From the NCBI GenBank assembly GCA_016744085.1, contig JADGFE010000007.1, positions 1-39,238 on the forward strand: a stretch of DNA of 39,238 bases. The letters are read 5' to 3'. Shown one piece after another: positions 8,504-16,413 of this stretch. A model generated the notes under the pieces. It was not told where the DNA came from, ran no database searches, and saw only the letters and a program-made list of their open reading frames with translations. Position 1 is the stretch's first letter. Each line of letters opens with the position of its first letter. The DNA comes from Kiritimatiellales bacterium (lineage in GTDB: Bacteria > Verrucomicrobiota > Kiritimatiellia > Kiritimatiellales > Pontiellaceae). The translations under genes were made by a program, and so were the position numbers.

Positions 8504-9520
8504 ATGGGACATAAACAGCGATTTGTTTATCTCTTGTCTGGATGGTTCGCGTACGCACTCTTTAGCTTCAGCATGTTTCCAGATCTTCAAATTACCGTAA
8601 TGCTATTTTCAATTCCGTTGGCCATGCTTGCAGGCTGGTTGTTTAGTTATAAAGGAGCTTTATCGAATACTTTACTGACCATTCCTTACCATTATATTTT
8701 ATTGTGTCACTACTCGGATTTCCCAAGCGTACAGCTGGAAGCGCTAAACCCGTTTGGCATTGGGACGCTGCTCTTCTTTTCATTTGGAACCGCCTTTTTT
8801 AGAATAACCCAATTGCGCTACGAACAGCTCAACAGCACTCTTGAATTAGCCGTTCAGGAGAGAACTCAGGATTTAACCGCCCTCACTGATCACCTAATTG
8901 AAACAACAGAAATGCTACATATCCTTACCGCAAAAGGATTACTAAAAGAGCCAATCATTAAACTGACCCGTATGAAGGGTACGAGTAATCTCCTCGTTCA
9001 ATACCTTAAGGATTGCAACCATCCAGGAACTGAAACTGCTGAAAATATTGTGACACTTATTCATATTTGCAGTCATCAATTGATTACGCTGGGACAGCAA
9101 AAAGAACGAAACACAATGCAATGCCCCATCGAAGAAATGCTTAGTCAGTTACAACTCCTCGCTGGAGATAAAACCACAATTGATATTACCGGTAATTGGA
9201 ATCATATGAAGATCGATACCATTCGGAGTATGCATCCAATAATCCATGAAGCTGTTACCAACGCATTGCGACATGCCTATCCAAGGAAAATATTGATCAG
9301 CATTCAGAGCAAACCTTCTCATTTCATAATTTCAATAGAGAACGATGGAAAGCCAATACCCTCAAATTTTAAAGAAGGAATGGGATTTTCACTTATGCGC
9401 TACCGGATCAGACGTCTGGGAGGCTCCTTATCTGTTGAAGCAGGAACGAAACTAAAAACTCGAATTGAGTGCTTCATACCACGTATGCGTGATCACTCAG
9501 GCATTCCGCATTTTTCCTGA
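8504..9520 (+). CDS. Membrane histidine kinase-like protein with intact ATP domain but no phospho-acceptor His
   Basis: A 338-residue paralogue of the upstream gene with the same layout: helices in residues 8-100, coiled coil (VQERTQDLTALTDHLIE), dimerisation-like helices, then an HATPase_c domain. The catalytic half looks sound: N-box HEAVTNALRHA (N253), G1 box ISIENDGKP (D281, G282) and G2 box GMGFSLMRYR. The H-box is lost. Aligned without gaps from LTD onward, H144 of the partner corresponds to K148 here, in GLLKEPIIKL. The AGGAAGG ribosome site lies inside the end of the first gene, so the two are probably translationally coupled. It could act as the ATP-binding half of a heterodimer (inference). 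Confidence 0.85.
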   Translation: MGHKQRFVYLLSGWFAYALFSFSMFPDLQITVMLFSIPLAMLAGWLFSYKGALSNTLLTIPYHYILLCHYSDFPSVQLEALNPFGIGTLLFFSFGTAFFRITQLRYEQLNSTLELAVQERTQDLTALTDHLIETTEMLHILTAKGLLKEPIIKLTRMKGTSNLLVQYLKDCNHPGTETAENIVTLIHICSHQLITLGQQKERNTMQCPIEEMLSQLQLLAGDKTTIDITGNWNHMKIDTIRSMHPIIHEAVTNALRHAYPRKILISIQSKPSHFIISIENDGKPIPSNFKEGMGFSLMRYRIRRLGGSLSVEAGTKLKTRIECFIPRMRDHSGIPHFS

Positions 9521-9782
9521 ATCTGTTATCCCTGTGTGGTTTCAGCTCCCGATCGTTATTTGGCTTGGATTCATGGTCTACAAAAAAGGTAAATCCCATA
9601 TTACCTACGGAATTATCGCAACCGTCCTTATGTATCTAGCCATCATTATCGGCGCATTTTGCGGAGGCGTTGAAAAAGGGGACTGGCACTGTGACCATTA
9701 TTCGATGCCGTCAATCAGCTTCTGGGCGGACCTCGCTCTGCTCGTCATTACGGTATGGTTAGCCAAAAGAATATTTCAATAA
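9465..9782 (+). pseudogene. Small membrane ORF, possibly an internal piece of a decayed transporter
   Basis: An open frame of up to 105 codons overlaps the end of the kinase gene. It has only weak start candidates (TTG 9465, GTG 9489) and no clear ribosome site. The sequence holds three hydrophobic stretches, the first two reading QLPIVIWLGFMVYKKG and ITYGIIATVLMYLAIIIGAF. This spacing of helix, basic KG loop and helix reminds me of an internal region of the CstA carbon-starvation/peptide transporter family, but I cannot confirm that. It could also be a short membrane protein in its own right. Confidence 0.4.
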
Positions 9783-9957
9783 TCTATACCGAAATTCCTA
9801 TGGTTTTCATGACCAGCTGGGCCATGGCGATAAATTTAGCCGCTTCTATGAAAATTAAAAACGACTACTCTTCAGCACCGGATCCATTATCTCTATATTA
9901 CAAGTGTGGATAATTATTGAAGGAATCATTGCCTTGGTCCAGCTCAAACGAAAATAG
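9782..9957 (+). pseudogene. Frameshifted C-terminal remnant of a membrane protein
   Basis: Two overlapping reading frames give one plausible hydrophobic protein end. The first frame reads IYTEIPMVFMTSWAMAINL and on to SMKIKN. After the A-rich tract near 9850-9860 a second frame continues [20 protein letters not shown] and ends ALVQLKRK-stop at 9957. One indel would join them. The shape, two helices and a basic C-terminus, matches the end of a polytopic transporter such as CstA. Together with the preceding ORF it may represent a transporter gene with a large internal deletion. The rest of 9958-10054 shows no gene. Confidence 0.35.
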
Positions 9958-10054
9958 TACTTATTGCTTATTGCGTATTTTTTCCAGAACTCGGAAACTC
10001 CATAAATTCAGCAATCCGAAGTGCGTCATACGCAGTAACACTCAGGAGTATTTT

Positions 10055-10597
10055 ATGAAGAACCAATACAAAGAAATTCTAACCCAAATTGGCGAAAACC
10101 CAGAACGCGAAGGTCTACTCGACACCCCGCAACGTGCCGCCAAAGCGATGGAATTCCTGACCAAGGGCTATCACGAAAAACTTGAGGATGTCATTAACGA
10201 TGCTGTTTTCACGGTGGAAGATAATCACATGATTATCGTTAGAGACATCGAACTCTACAGCCTTTGCGAACACCACATGCTCCCCTTCTTCGGAAAATGC
10301 CACATCGGTTATATCCCTGAGGGAAAAGTTCTAGGCGTCAGTAAGCTGGCTAGGATCGTTGATCATTTTGCCCGTCGATTGCAAATTCAGGAACGGCTTA
10401 CCAATGAGGTGGCAAGCACACTAATGGAGACGGTCGCTCCTGAAGGCGTGGGTGTGGTTATCGAAGCTCAACATCTCTGCATGATGATGCGCGGCGTTGA
10501 AAAACAAAACTCATGTATGGTGACATCTGCCATGCTGGGTTCGTTCCGCAAGGATCCGTCTACCCGCACCGAATTCCTGAAGCTAATCGGGAAATAA
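10055..10597 (+). CDS. folE: GTP cyclohydrolase I
   Basis: FolE converts GTP to 7,8-dihydroneopterin triphosphate, the first step of folate and pterin synthesis. From the ATG at 10055 the protein is 180 residues. CAGGAGT lies 5 bases upstream, so longer in-frame readings from 9917 are rejected. The zinc ligands are C71 and H74 in [11 protein letters not shown] and C142 in QHLCMMMRG. The [14 protein letters not shown] and [19 protein letters not shown] segments are typical. It converges on lptD, 24 bases away. Confidence 0.97.
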   Translation: MKNQYKEILTQIGENPEREGLLDTPQRAAKAMEFLTKGYHEKLEDVINDAVFTVEDNHMIIVRDIELYSLCEHHMLPFFGKCHIGYIPEGKVLGVSKLARIVDHFARRLQIQERLTNEVASTLMETVAPEGVGVVIEAQHLCMMMRGVEKQNSCMVTSAMLGSFRKDPSTRTEFLKLIGK

Positions 10598-10621
10598 AAA
10601 ACGTTCACTGAAGCAAGGATT

Positions 10622-12676
10622 TTACAAACCGCTCGATAGCTTCGCTTCAGGGAAGGCAGAAAGTCCGATCGACAGCATGACACGAACCTCATTGTTATCA
10701 TAAAAATGAGTTCCAAGGCCGTACCGCATACAACACCAATTCATGTAGCCGATCATACCGATTTCTTCGAGGTCATTGCTACGCTCCTCGTATCGGGCAT
10801 AACCCTCCAGCGACCATTTACTTTCCGAATATAGATCAAAACTTGTTGTCCAGAGCGACTGCTCCCCTTCTCGATACAGATGCTCGAAGCCAATGATCAG
10901 GTCATTACGGTTATATGAATATCGTGTATTAAAAAATGGAATCTCGCCTGAATTCCAGTCTATCTCACTTTCAAAATCAACCATCGTACGTTTCGTTAAT
11001 GGCATGCGGGCATCCATAAACAGGGAACCAAAATCAGAGTCCTGCGTGCCGTAATCCTCAACGTTGTAGAAGGTGTAGAGATCCAGATCAATAAACCGGG
11101 AAATACGATTGTTGCGACGCGTCTGCAAAACATTACGCAATCCAAGCTGAACTCTATTTTCATCCATCTGTTCATCCACATCATCAAACTGTAAAAGCTT
11201 ATCCGGATCAACAGAGCTGTCCGCATAGCGATAGTCAGCATACGGTTCAATTTTATGACGGAGCCCTCGCCCATACCAACGCTCACGTTCGGAAAGAATT
11301 TTCGTGGTCTGAAACGAAACCTCCAAACCGCCCCCATAGATCTGCCGCACCTCTTCAGAAACCGTATTCGTATTCGCCGTATCTGAATAATAAGTCGCCT
11401 GATACCCAGCACGCCCTACCAAATTCAGGAAACCTAAGCGCTGAGGAAAAAAGAGGGTGTTATCAGTATCAACTCGGTGTGAACTAAACGCACTGTCCGT
11501 CGTATTTGTTTTTGAAAATACGCGATCCAGATAAGCAACCGCATTTTCACTTTGTAGATAAAACGGCGTATTCGCTAATTTTGTACGATAAAGATCAAGC
11601 GAGTATTCCGTCCGGTCGGTATTCGAATAAAAATCATTGAGGCGTTTGTTTACGAAAACTTCATTCCCAACAAGATTATTGCCGTAGACCCACGATAGAT
11701 AATTTTCGGGTTGCGGATTTCTTCGGTATTCCGATTTAAAAAACTCCTCCAACACGGCAGGGTCACTCAGATAATTCAACTTGGTATTAACATAATGTGT
11801 ATCTGTAAAATGCTGCAGGTGTTCCAATTTCAGCCGATAGCGATCATCACCGATCAGGTCTTTTTGCGCTGGAGCATCATATCTCGTATAGGGCGCCTCA
11901 TCCTTCAAATAAAATGAAGCAAACTCACCTACTGCCTTAGGGGAATCCCAATTAAACCCCTGCCCCAACCCAACACCACGCTTGCCGTATAAGTTCAAAT
12001 CCGTACTTGATTCCACATACTCAGTCAGCGGAACCGCAGCGTTAATTAAACCATAGGCTCCCCACTCACTGCCAAAGCCTACCTCATACGTAAAAATACT
12101 CTTGCTCAGCTTTTGCCGCCAATAAGGAAAATAGAAAACAGGGACCTTTCCCGCATAAACCGTAACCCCTTTCGCCACCAGATATTTTTCATCAATCAGG
12201 CGCGCCTCTTTTGCCTTAACATGATAGTGAGGATGGCTGTTCGTGCAGGTGGTAAATTCCGCGTCTTGCAGCATATATTCATTGGTTGAGACGCGCTCAA
12301 TATGATCTACACTCATCAGCACAGGATCAAAATTAAGCGACGAGGGGCCGAAGTTTCCCGAGTGCGTTAGGTAGTTATAATCCAGTTCAGTTCCCTGCCA
12401 GATCACATTTTCCCGTTCGAATAAAATATTTCCTTCAACGTGCAATTCACCACTGTCCGGATTGCCGAAAATGGTATCAGCCCGAATCATCGCATTTTCA
12501 AAACGCCCGGTAACTCCGCCGCTGGCAATCAGCGTGTCGTTAGTATATTCAATCCGGTTCGCCTGAATATCAAATGGTTCGTCCAGCAACTCGGCAGGAA
12601 TTTCGACATCGGATGCATCGACCGACAAAGCAACCGCCGCACAGAAAGTCAAAATAATTCGGCTAGCCTTCAACAT
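10622..12676 (-). CDS. lptD: LPS-assembly outer membrane protein LptD
   Basis: LptD is the outer-membrane beta-barrel that inserts lipopolysaccharide into the outer leaflet together with LptE. The protein is 684 residues with a short signal peptide (cleaved near residue 21). An OstA/LptA-like periplasmic jellyroll follows (FDIQANRIEYTNDTLIASG, through the FTTCTNSHPHYHVKAKEARL region), then a long Tyr/Arg/Asp-rich barrel. The end, IGLSAFPEAKLSSGL, is atypical of barrels that finish in Phe. Its ATG overlaps the last 14 bases of the bamD-like gene, so the two are coupled. Shorter than gamma-proteobacterial LptD (about 780). Confidence 0.9.
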   Translation of the reverse strand: MLKASRIILTFCAAVALSVDASDVEIPAELLDEPFDIQANRIEYTNDTLIASGGVTGRFENAMIRADTIFGNPDSGELHVEGNILFERENVIWQGTELDYNYLTHSGNFGPSSLNFDPVLMSVDHIERVSTNEYMLQDAEFTTCTNSHPHYHVKAKEARLIDEKYLVAKGVTVYAGKVPVFYFPYWRQKLSKSIFTYEVGFGSEWGAYGLINAAVPLTEYVESSTDLNLYGKRGVGLGQGFNWDSPKAVGEFASFYLKDEAPYTRYDAPAQKDLIGDDRYRLKLEHLQHFTDTHYVNTKLNYLSDPAVLEEFFKSEYRRNPQPENYLSWVYGNNLVGNEVFVNKRLNDFYSNTDRTEYSLDLYRTKLANTPFYLQSENAVAYLDRVFSKTNTTDSAFSSHRVDTDNTLFFPQRLGFLNLVGRAGYQATYYSDTANTNTVSEEVRQIYGGGLEVSFQTTKILSERERWYGRGLRHKIEPYADYRYADSSVDPDKLLQFDDVDEQMDENRVQLGLRNVLQTRRNNRISRFIDLDLYTFYNVEDYGTQDSDFGSLFMDARMPLTKRTMVDFESEIDWNSGEIPFFNTRYSYNRNDLIIGFEHLYREGEQSLWTTSFDLYSESKWSLEGYARYEERSNDLEEIGMIGYMNWCCMRYGLGTHFYDNNEVRVMLSIGLSAFPEAKLSSGL

Positions 12677-13802
12677 TCCGCGATTCCTTTGTAAACGGGA
12701 GGGGTTTCGAGCGCGGTGTATCGGCAGTACGGGCCCTCACCGGCATCGCCAAAAGAGCCTCCAATTCAGCAATCCGTTCTTCAGCATACGGAACGAGTTT
12801 GCTCTTTGGGTACTCTTCGATTAACTTTTTATAATAAATAATGGCCGCTTCGGGTTCCTTAGGAACTTTGGCATAAAAAGCGGCTTCATCAAAAACCATG
12901 CCGGCTTTCACTTCGTATAGCCGATTACGAAGCTGAATAATTTCATCTTTATGCTCTGAACGGGGATAGGTACTCAGAAAAACAGTCGTCGCAGTTAGCG
13001 TGCGGTCCAACATTTCAGGTGCATGTGGAAATTGATCCCGAAGCTTCCGGAAGCATACAATTTGTTGCCAAGCCGCTTCTTCGGCGTATTGACTGTCTGG
13101 ATACCGATAACCGAGCACGCCATAGGCCGTAATCGCCAGCTCATATTCCTTCGCATCCTGATTACATTTTCCGATCATGAATTGAGCTTCAGATGCACGG
13201 ATCCACTGCGGTCCATTACGTATAACCGCTTCAAAGTATTCGACCGCATATTCAGGAGCCGTATAGCCGCCAAAGATCCACCGTAAACGCCGCCGCTCCA
13301 TAATTTTAAAGGAGATTTCAAATTGACGTTGTAAAGCCGAATTATAATCGCGCATCCGACTGGAATAGTTATCGATCAAATATTGATAGGCGTTAAACGC
13401 ATCATCCCATTTCCCCCGCTCAAAAAGAATATCCGCCCGGGCACGCGCCGCCCATGGAGCTTCCTTACTGTTCGGCCAACGGCGAAACAGATACACCATC
13501 CGTCGGTCCGCTTTTTTCAGCCAACCCTTATTTTGCGTATCACGGGCATAATCCCACTGCTCTGAAGAAGTCGGCTTCTTGGAGTCAAATTTGGAACGCA
13601 ATGTGGTGCGCCCCTGCTCCTGGGCCACATAAACCTTGTTGCCTTTTTCATCTGCGATATCCGAGCCATCACCCATTGGAGCAACCATCGGATCAGCATA
13701 TTCACTACCGTCAAATCCACCATCCGTCTGCGCAATGCAAACAACGGCTGAATTACAGAGAAAAAACACCAGAACAAGTCGAATATAGAAAGAAATTTGC
13801 AT
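12663..13802 (-). CDS. BamD-like tetratricopeptide outer-membrane assembly protein
   Basis: A 379-residue exported protein. A signal peptide ends near CIAQ/TDGG and has no proper lipobox, unlike classical BamD lipoproteins. After a low-complexity acidic stretch come repeated TPR-like helical pairs. Examples are APWAARARADILFERGKWDDAFNAYQ, then ASEAQFMIGKCNQDAKEYELA, and last AAIIYYKKLIEEYPKSKLV. The spacing matches the BamD/YfiO outer-membrane lipoprotein family. It overlaps lptD, which fits a role in outer-membrane biogenesis. The exact partner is inferred from context. Confidence 0.75.
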   Translation of the reverse strand: MQISFYIRLVLVFFLCNSAVVCIAQTDGGFDGSEYADPMVAPMGDGSDIADEKGNKVYVAQEQGRTTLRSKFDSKKPTSSEQWDYARDTQNKGWLKKADRRMVYLFRRWPNSKEAPWAARARADILFERGKWDDAFNAYQYLIDNYSSRMRDYNSALQRQFEISFKIMERRRLRWIFGGYTAPEYAVEYFEAVIRNGPQWIRASEAQFMIGKCNQDAKEYELAITAYGVLGYRYPDSQYAEEAAWQQIVCFRKLRDQFPHAPEMLDRTLTATTVFLSTYPRSEHKDEIIQLRNRLYEVKAGMVFDEAAFYAKVPKEPEAAIIYYKKLIEEYPKSKLVPYAEERIAELEALLAMPVRARTADTPRSKPLPFTKESRNVEG

Positions 13803-13849
13803 AAGTCGGATAATTTAGTTCACCGCAGGGAAATGAGCAATTCCAAACG

Positions 13850-13947
13850 CGTGATTCGTGAAGCGTGAAACGTGATTTCTTTTTTCATGCCTCACCCATC
13901 ATTCGTCATATTTAAATCAGTCACGTTTCACGCCTCAATCGTCACAC
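13850..13947. repeat. Heptad repeat cluster and 13-bp inverted repeat
   Basis: Four tandem 7-mers of form CGTGAnn lie at 13850-13877. On the other side of the spacer, TCAnnnn heptads run in the opposite sense (13921-13948). GCGTGAAACGTGA at 13863-13875 is perfectly inverted at 13921-13933 with a 45-base loop. The cluster lies between proS and the bamD-like gene. A related three-heptad stretch overlaps the hsdS stop at 21375-21395. Confidence 0.7.
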
Positions 13948-15468
13948 TTAGTAGCTTTTAGCAAAAACCACGCGACCGGAGCTGGCCTTACCACAACAGA
14001 CGCACTCGCCCGCCCCGCTTTCTTCGCGATCAAAAGGAACCGTACGAATCGTCACCGAGAGTTCGTTATTAATCTTATCTTCACAGGCTATAGCATCGCA
14101 CCAGTGGCTCATCGCAAACCCGCCATGCGCTTCCGGACGCTTCTTATTTTCTGGCGTGAAGTACTCAACAAATTCGTCGTAAGAATCGATTTCCTTGGTA
14201 TTTTCAGCCCGATGATCCAGCGCACGCTGCAACAAGGTCCGCTGAATATCATCCAGCGTTTCCACAATATTGGCCACAAAATCATCCTTATCTACGCCCT
14301 GCTTACCAAACGTGTCGCGGCGAGCCATGAAGACGGAGTTATTTCCCATATCACGCGGACCAACTTCAGCACGAATCGGAATACCCTTCTTCACCCAGCC
14401 CCAGCCCTTTTCGCCGGCATTAATATCGCGGCTATCCACCACTACTTCCACATCACGCTCATGATAACGCTGAACCCGTAGCTTGGCCGCAATTTCATTA
14501 CAGTACGCAAGGATCGCATCGCGATCCTCTTCCTTGCGGATGATCGGCAATATCACCACATGCTGCGGTGCCAAACGTGGCGGCATAATCATGCCGTCAT
14601 CATCACCATGCGTCATAATCATGCCGCCGATCAAACGGGTTGATACCCCCCAAGAAGTGGTCCATGCAAAATCTTTCCCACCGTCGCGGTTGCTGAACTG
14701 AATGCCCGATGCCTTCGCAAAGTTTTGTCCAAGAAAATGGCTCGTCCCCGCCTGCAGTGCCTTGCGATCCTGCATCATCGCTTCAATACAAAGCGTGCTT
14801 ACCGCACCCGGAAAACGTTCCCCGGCGGTTTTTTCACCCACCAGCACCGGCATGGCCATAAATTCCTCAGCAAAAGTTTTGTAGACGTCCAGCATCTTAC
14901 GGGTTTCTTCCAACGCTTCCGCTTCCGTCTCATGGGCGGTGTGCCCTTCCTGCCAGAGGAACTCGGCCGTGCGCAGAAACAGACGCGTGCGCATTTCCCA
15001 CCGTACCACGTTGGCCCATTGGTTAATCAGGATCGGCAGATCGCGATAGCTCTCCACCCATTTGGCATAGGTTGCACCAATAATCGTTTCTGAGGTCGGA
15101 CGCACAATCAGCGGTTCTTCCAGCTCGCCCGCCGGATGCAGCTTACCATCTTCACCCTGCTCCAAACGATGGTGCGTTACAACCGCGCATTCCTTGGCAA
15201 AGCCGTCAACGTGCTCCGCTTCCTTTTCCAGATAACTCTTCGGAATAAAGATCGGGAAATAGGCATTCACATGCCCCGTTTCCTTAAACATTTTATCCAG
15301 ACCCTTCTGGATATTTTCCCACAGGGCATAACCCCAGGGCTTAATCACCATGCAGCCGCGCACATCGCTGTTTTCCGCCAGATCCGCCGCACGAACCACC
15401 TGCTGATACCATTCGGGATAATTTTCTTCACGCGTCGGGGTAATCGCCGTCTTTTTCTGCTTTGCCAT
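13948..15468 (-). CDS. proS: Prolyl-tRNA synthetase, archaeal/eukaryotic type
   Basis: This enzyme charges tRNA-Pro with proline. At 506 residues it is the short class IIa form without the editing insertion. Class II motifs are visible in VRPTSETIIG, NQWANVVRWEMRTRLFLRTAEFLWQEGHTAH and WGVSTRLIGGMIMTHGDDDG. A C-terminal zinc-binding module holds four cysteines (WCDAIACEDK, ECVCCGK) and ends in KSY, the diagnostic Tyr terminus of this subtype. It is the first gene before bamD-like and lptD, separated from them by the heptad repeat cluster, so co-transcription is uncertain. Confidence 0.96.
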   Translation of the reverse strand: MAKQKKTAITPTREENYPEWYQQVVRAADLAENSDVRGCMVIKPWGYALWENIQKGLDKMFKETGHVNAYFPIFIPKSYLEKEAEHVDGFAKECAVVTHHRLEQGEDGKLHPAGELEEPLIVRPTSETIIGATYAKWVESYRDLPILINQWANVVRWEMRTRLFLRTAEFLWQEGHTAHETEAEALEETRKMLDVYKTFAEEFMAMPVLVGEKTAGERFPGAVSTLCIEAMMQDRKALQAGTSHFLGQNFAKASGIQFSNRDGGKDFAWTTSWGVSTRLIGGMIMTHGDDDGMIMPPRLAPQHVVILPIIRKEEDRDAILAYCNEIAAKLRVQRYHERDVEVVVDSRDINAGEKGWGWVKKGIPIRAEVGPRDMGNNSVFMARRDTFGKQGVDKDDFVANIVETLDDIQRTLLQRALDHRAENTKEIDSYDEFVEYFTPENKKRPEAHGGFAMSHWCDAIACEDKINNELSVTIRTVPFDREESGAGECVCCGKASSGRVVFAKSY

Positions 15469-15573
15469 AATAAATCCTGATTTCGGGTTTTAATCGCCGC
15501 TCCACGGCCCTGAAAAATGAAGCGCGCAATCTACAGGGCACACGCCGTGAATACACGAAAAAAAACATTCAAC

Positions 15574-15621
15574 TGGAGGGTCGCACGCCGTGCGACTGGG
15601 CAGACGGCGTCTGCCCCTCCA
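15574..15621. repeat. REP-like multi-hairpin element
   Basis: The outer arms TGGAGGG (15574-15580) and CCCTCCA (15615-15621) enclose two adjacent palindromes, GTCGCACG-C-CGTGCGAC and GGGCAGACG-G-CGTCTGCCC. It lies between the stop of the HTH-nuclease gene and proS. The same AACTGGAGGGTCG start recurs at 16387, and related hairpins lie at 16303-16378. The form is that of a REP/BIME element. It could also stop transcription of the nuclease gene, although no T-run follows. Confidence 0.7.
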
Positions 15622-15631
15622 ACCCCAGGAA

Positions 15632-16189
15632 TTAATAGGCCTGATAAACCGCGTGGCCAGCGGCGACAAGAGCGTCGTTCACATTGCTCCAAACGCCATC
15701 CTGCTCCATCCAGATTTCCGCCAGATAACGGCCATATTTACCGCGGCGATCTTTCAGCGTTTCAATAATGATTTCCCGCCCATCAATCAGTTCCCGCAGA
15801 AAATCGCGCGATGCCACGCCACGCGCCTTATCCGGCCCCGTCATTTCCGGCGCATTAATCCGCACCAACCGCAGCTTTTCGTTCCGGAGCCAAATACCCA
15901 GCCCCAGATCAATATCCACGCGGCAGGTATCGCCGTCATAGACCGATTGCACCTGCGCGGTGTAGTGGTAAAGTTCCGCGTCCTTTGCAATCAGGTTCAG
16001 CTTCATGCCCAGCGCATCCACATAGCTTTCCATCGTACCGATGCGAAAATTTAAATCGCCGCTTTCCAAACGACTGATCGTCGCCTGTGTAATCCCCGAT
16101 TTCTGCGCAACATCGCCCTGCGAAAACCCGACCCTCTTCCGTTCGCTCTTCAACAAAGATCCTATTTTCTGTCCATTTTCACCACTCAT
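15632..16189 (-). CDS. XRE-family HTH fused to staphylococcal-nuclease-like domain
   Basis: A 185-residue two-domain protein. Residues 7-67 are an XRE helix-turn-helix (FSQGDVAQKSGITQATISRLE). Residues 74-185 match the SNase/thermonuclease fold. DGDT (85-88), R107, E115 in the NAPE motif and R154 in KYGRYLAEIW correspond to D19/D21, R35, E43 and R87 of the S. aureus enzyme. The usual Asp40 is Asn112. SNase enzymes cut DNA and RNA with calcium, so the active site looks usable. There is no signal peptide, so this would be a cytoplasmic DNA-targeted nuclease or regulator. AAGGAG lies close before the ATG. It follows hsdR on the same strand behind its own putative promoter/operator. Function of the fusion is unknown. 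Confidence 0.88.
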   Translation of the reverse strand: MSGENGQKIGSLLKSERKRVGFSQGDVAQKSGITQATISRLESGDLNFRIGTMESYVDALGMKLNLIAKDAELYHYTAQVQSVYDGDTCRVDIDLGLGIWLRNEKLRLVRINAPEMTGPDKARGVASRDFLRELIDGREIIIETLKDRRGKYGRYLAEIWMEQDGVWSNVNDALVAAGHAVYQAY

Positions 16190-16206
16190 AACTCTCCTTT
16201 ATTTAT

Positions 16207-16265
16207 ATAGTATATGATATATTTATAACTACTTAGGCGTCTTTTCGGACATAAATATATACTAT
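16207..16265 (-). promoter_or_regulatory. Candidate promoter and operator of the HTH-nuclease gene
   Basis: ATAGTATAT (16207-16215) and ATATACTAT (16257-16265) are a perfect 9-bp inverted repeat about 40 bases apart in a strongly AT-rich stretch. They bracket a possible -10 (TATAAA on the minus strand). The nearer site is just upstream of the AAGGAG ribosome site. XRE regulators commonly bind such paired sites and repress their own genes, so autoregulation is plausible but inferred. Confidence 0.45.
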
Positions 16266-16302
16266 TCGATATTAAAATAAAGAGCCGACCAGCTTAAATT
16301 AT

Positions 16303-16406
16303 TGGAGGGTTTCCGTCCTCGGCGACCGCCCTACGAACGGGCCGATCCCACGCAAGGCATGGAGCCCATGCCCCTCCACCCTTCAAACTGGAGGGTCGTT
16401 TCGACC
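16303..16406. repeat. REP-like hairpin cluster between hsdR and the HTH-nuclease gene
   Basis: TGGAGGG (16303) and CCCTCCA (16372-16378) enclose the hairpins GCCC-GGGC and GGCATGG-AGC-CCATGCC. A second unit begins AACTGGAGGGTCG and folds as GGTCG-TTT-CGACC (16394-16406). It shares its opening bases with the element at 15571. Together the copies flank the nuclease gene on both sides. Confidence 0.6.
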
Positions 16407-16413
16407 AGCATAC

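Noticed and set aside
9917-10054. FolE start at 9917 with a 46-residue extension
   Set aside because: The ATG at 10055 has a good CAGGAGT site and gives the usual FolE length; the extension crosses the transporter remnant.
13863-13933. CRISPR-like array from the heptads after proS
   Set aside because: Units are 7 bases with no 25-40-base repeats or unique spacers.
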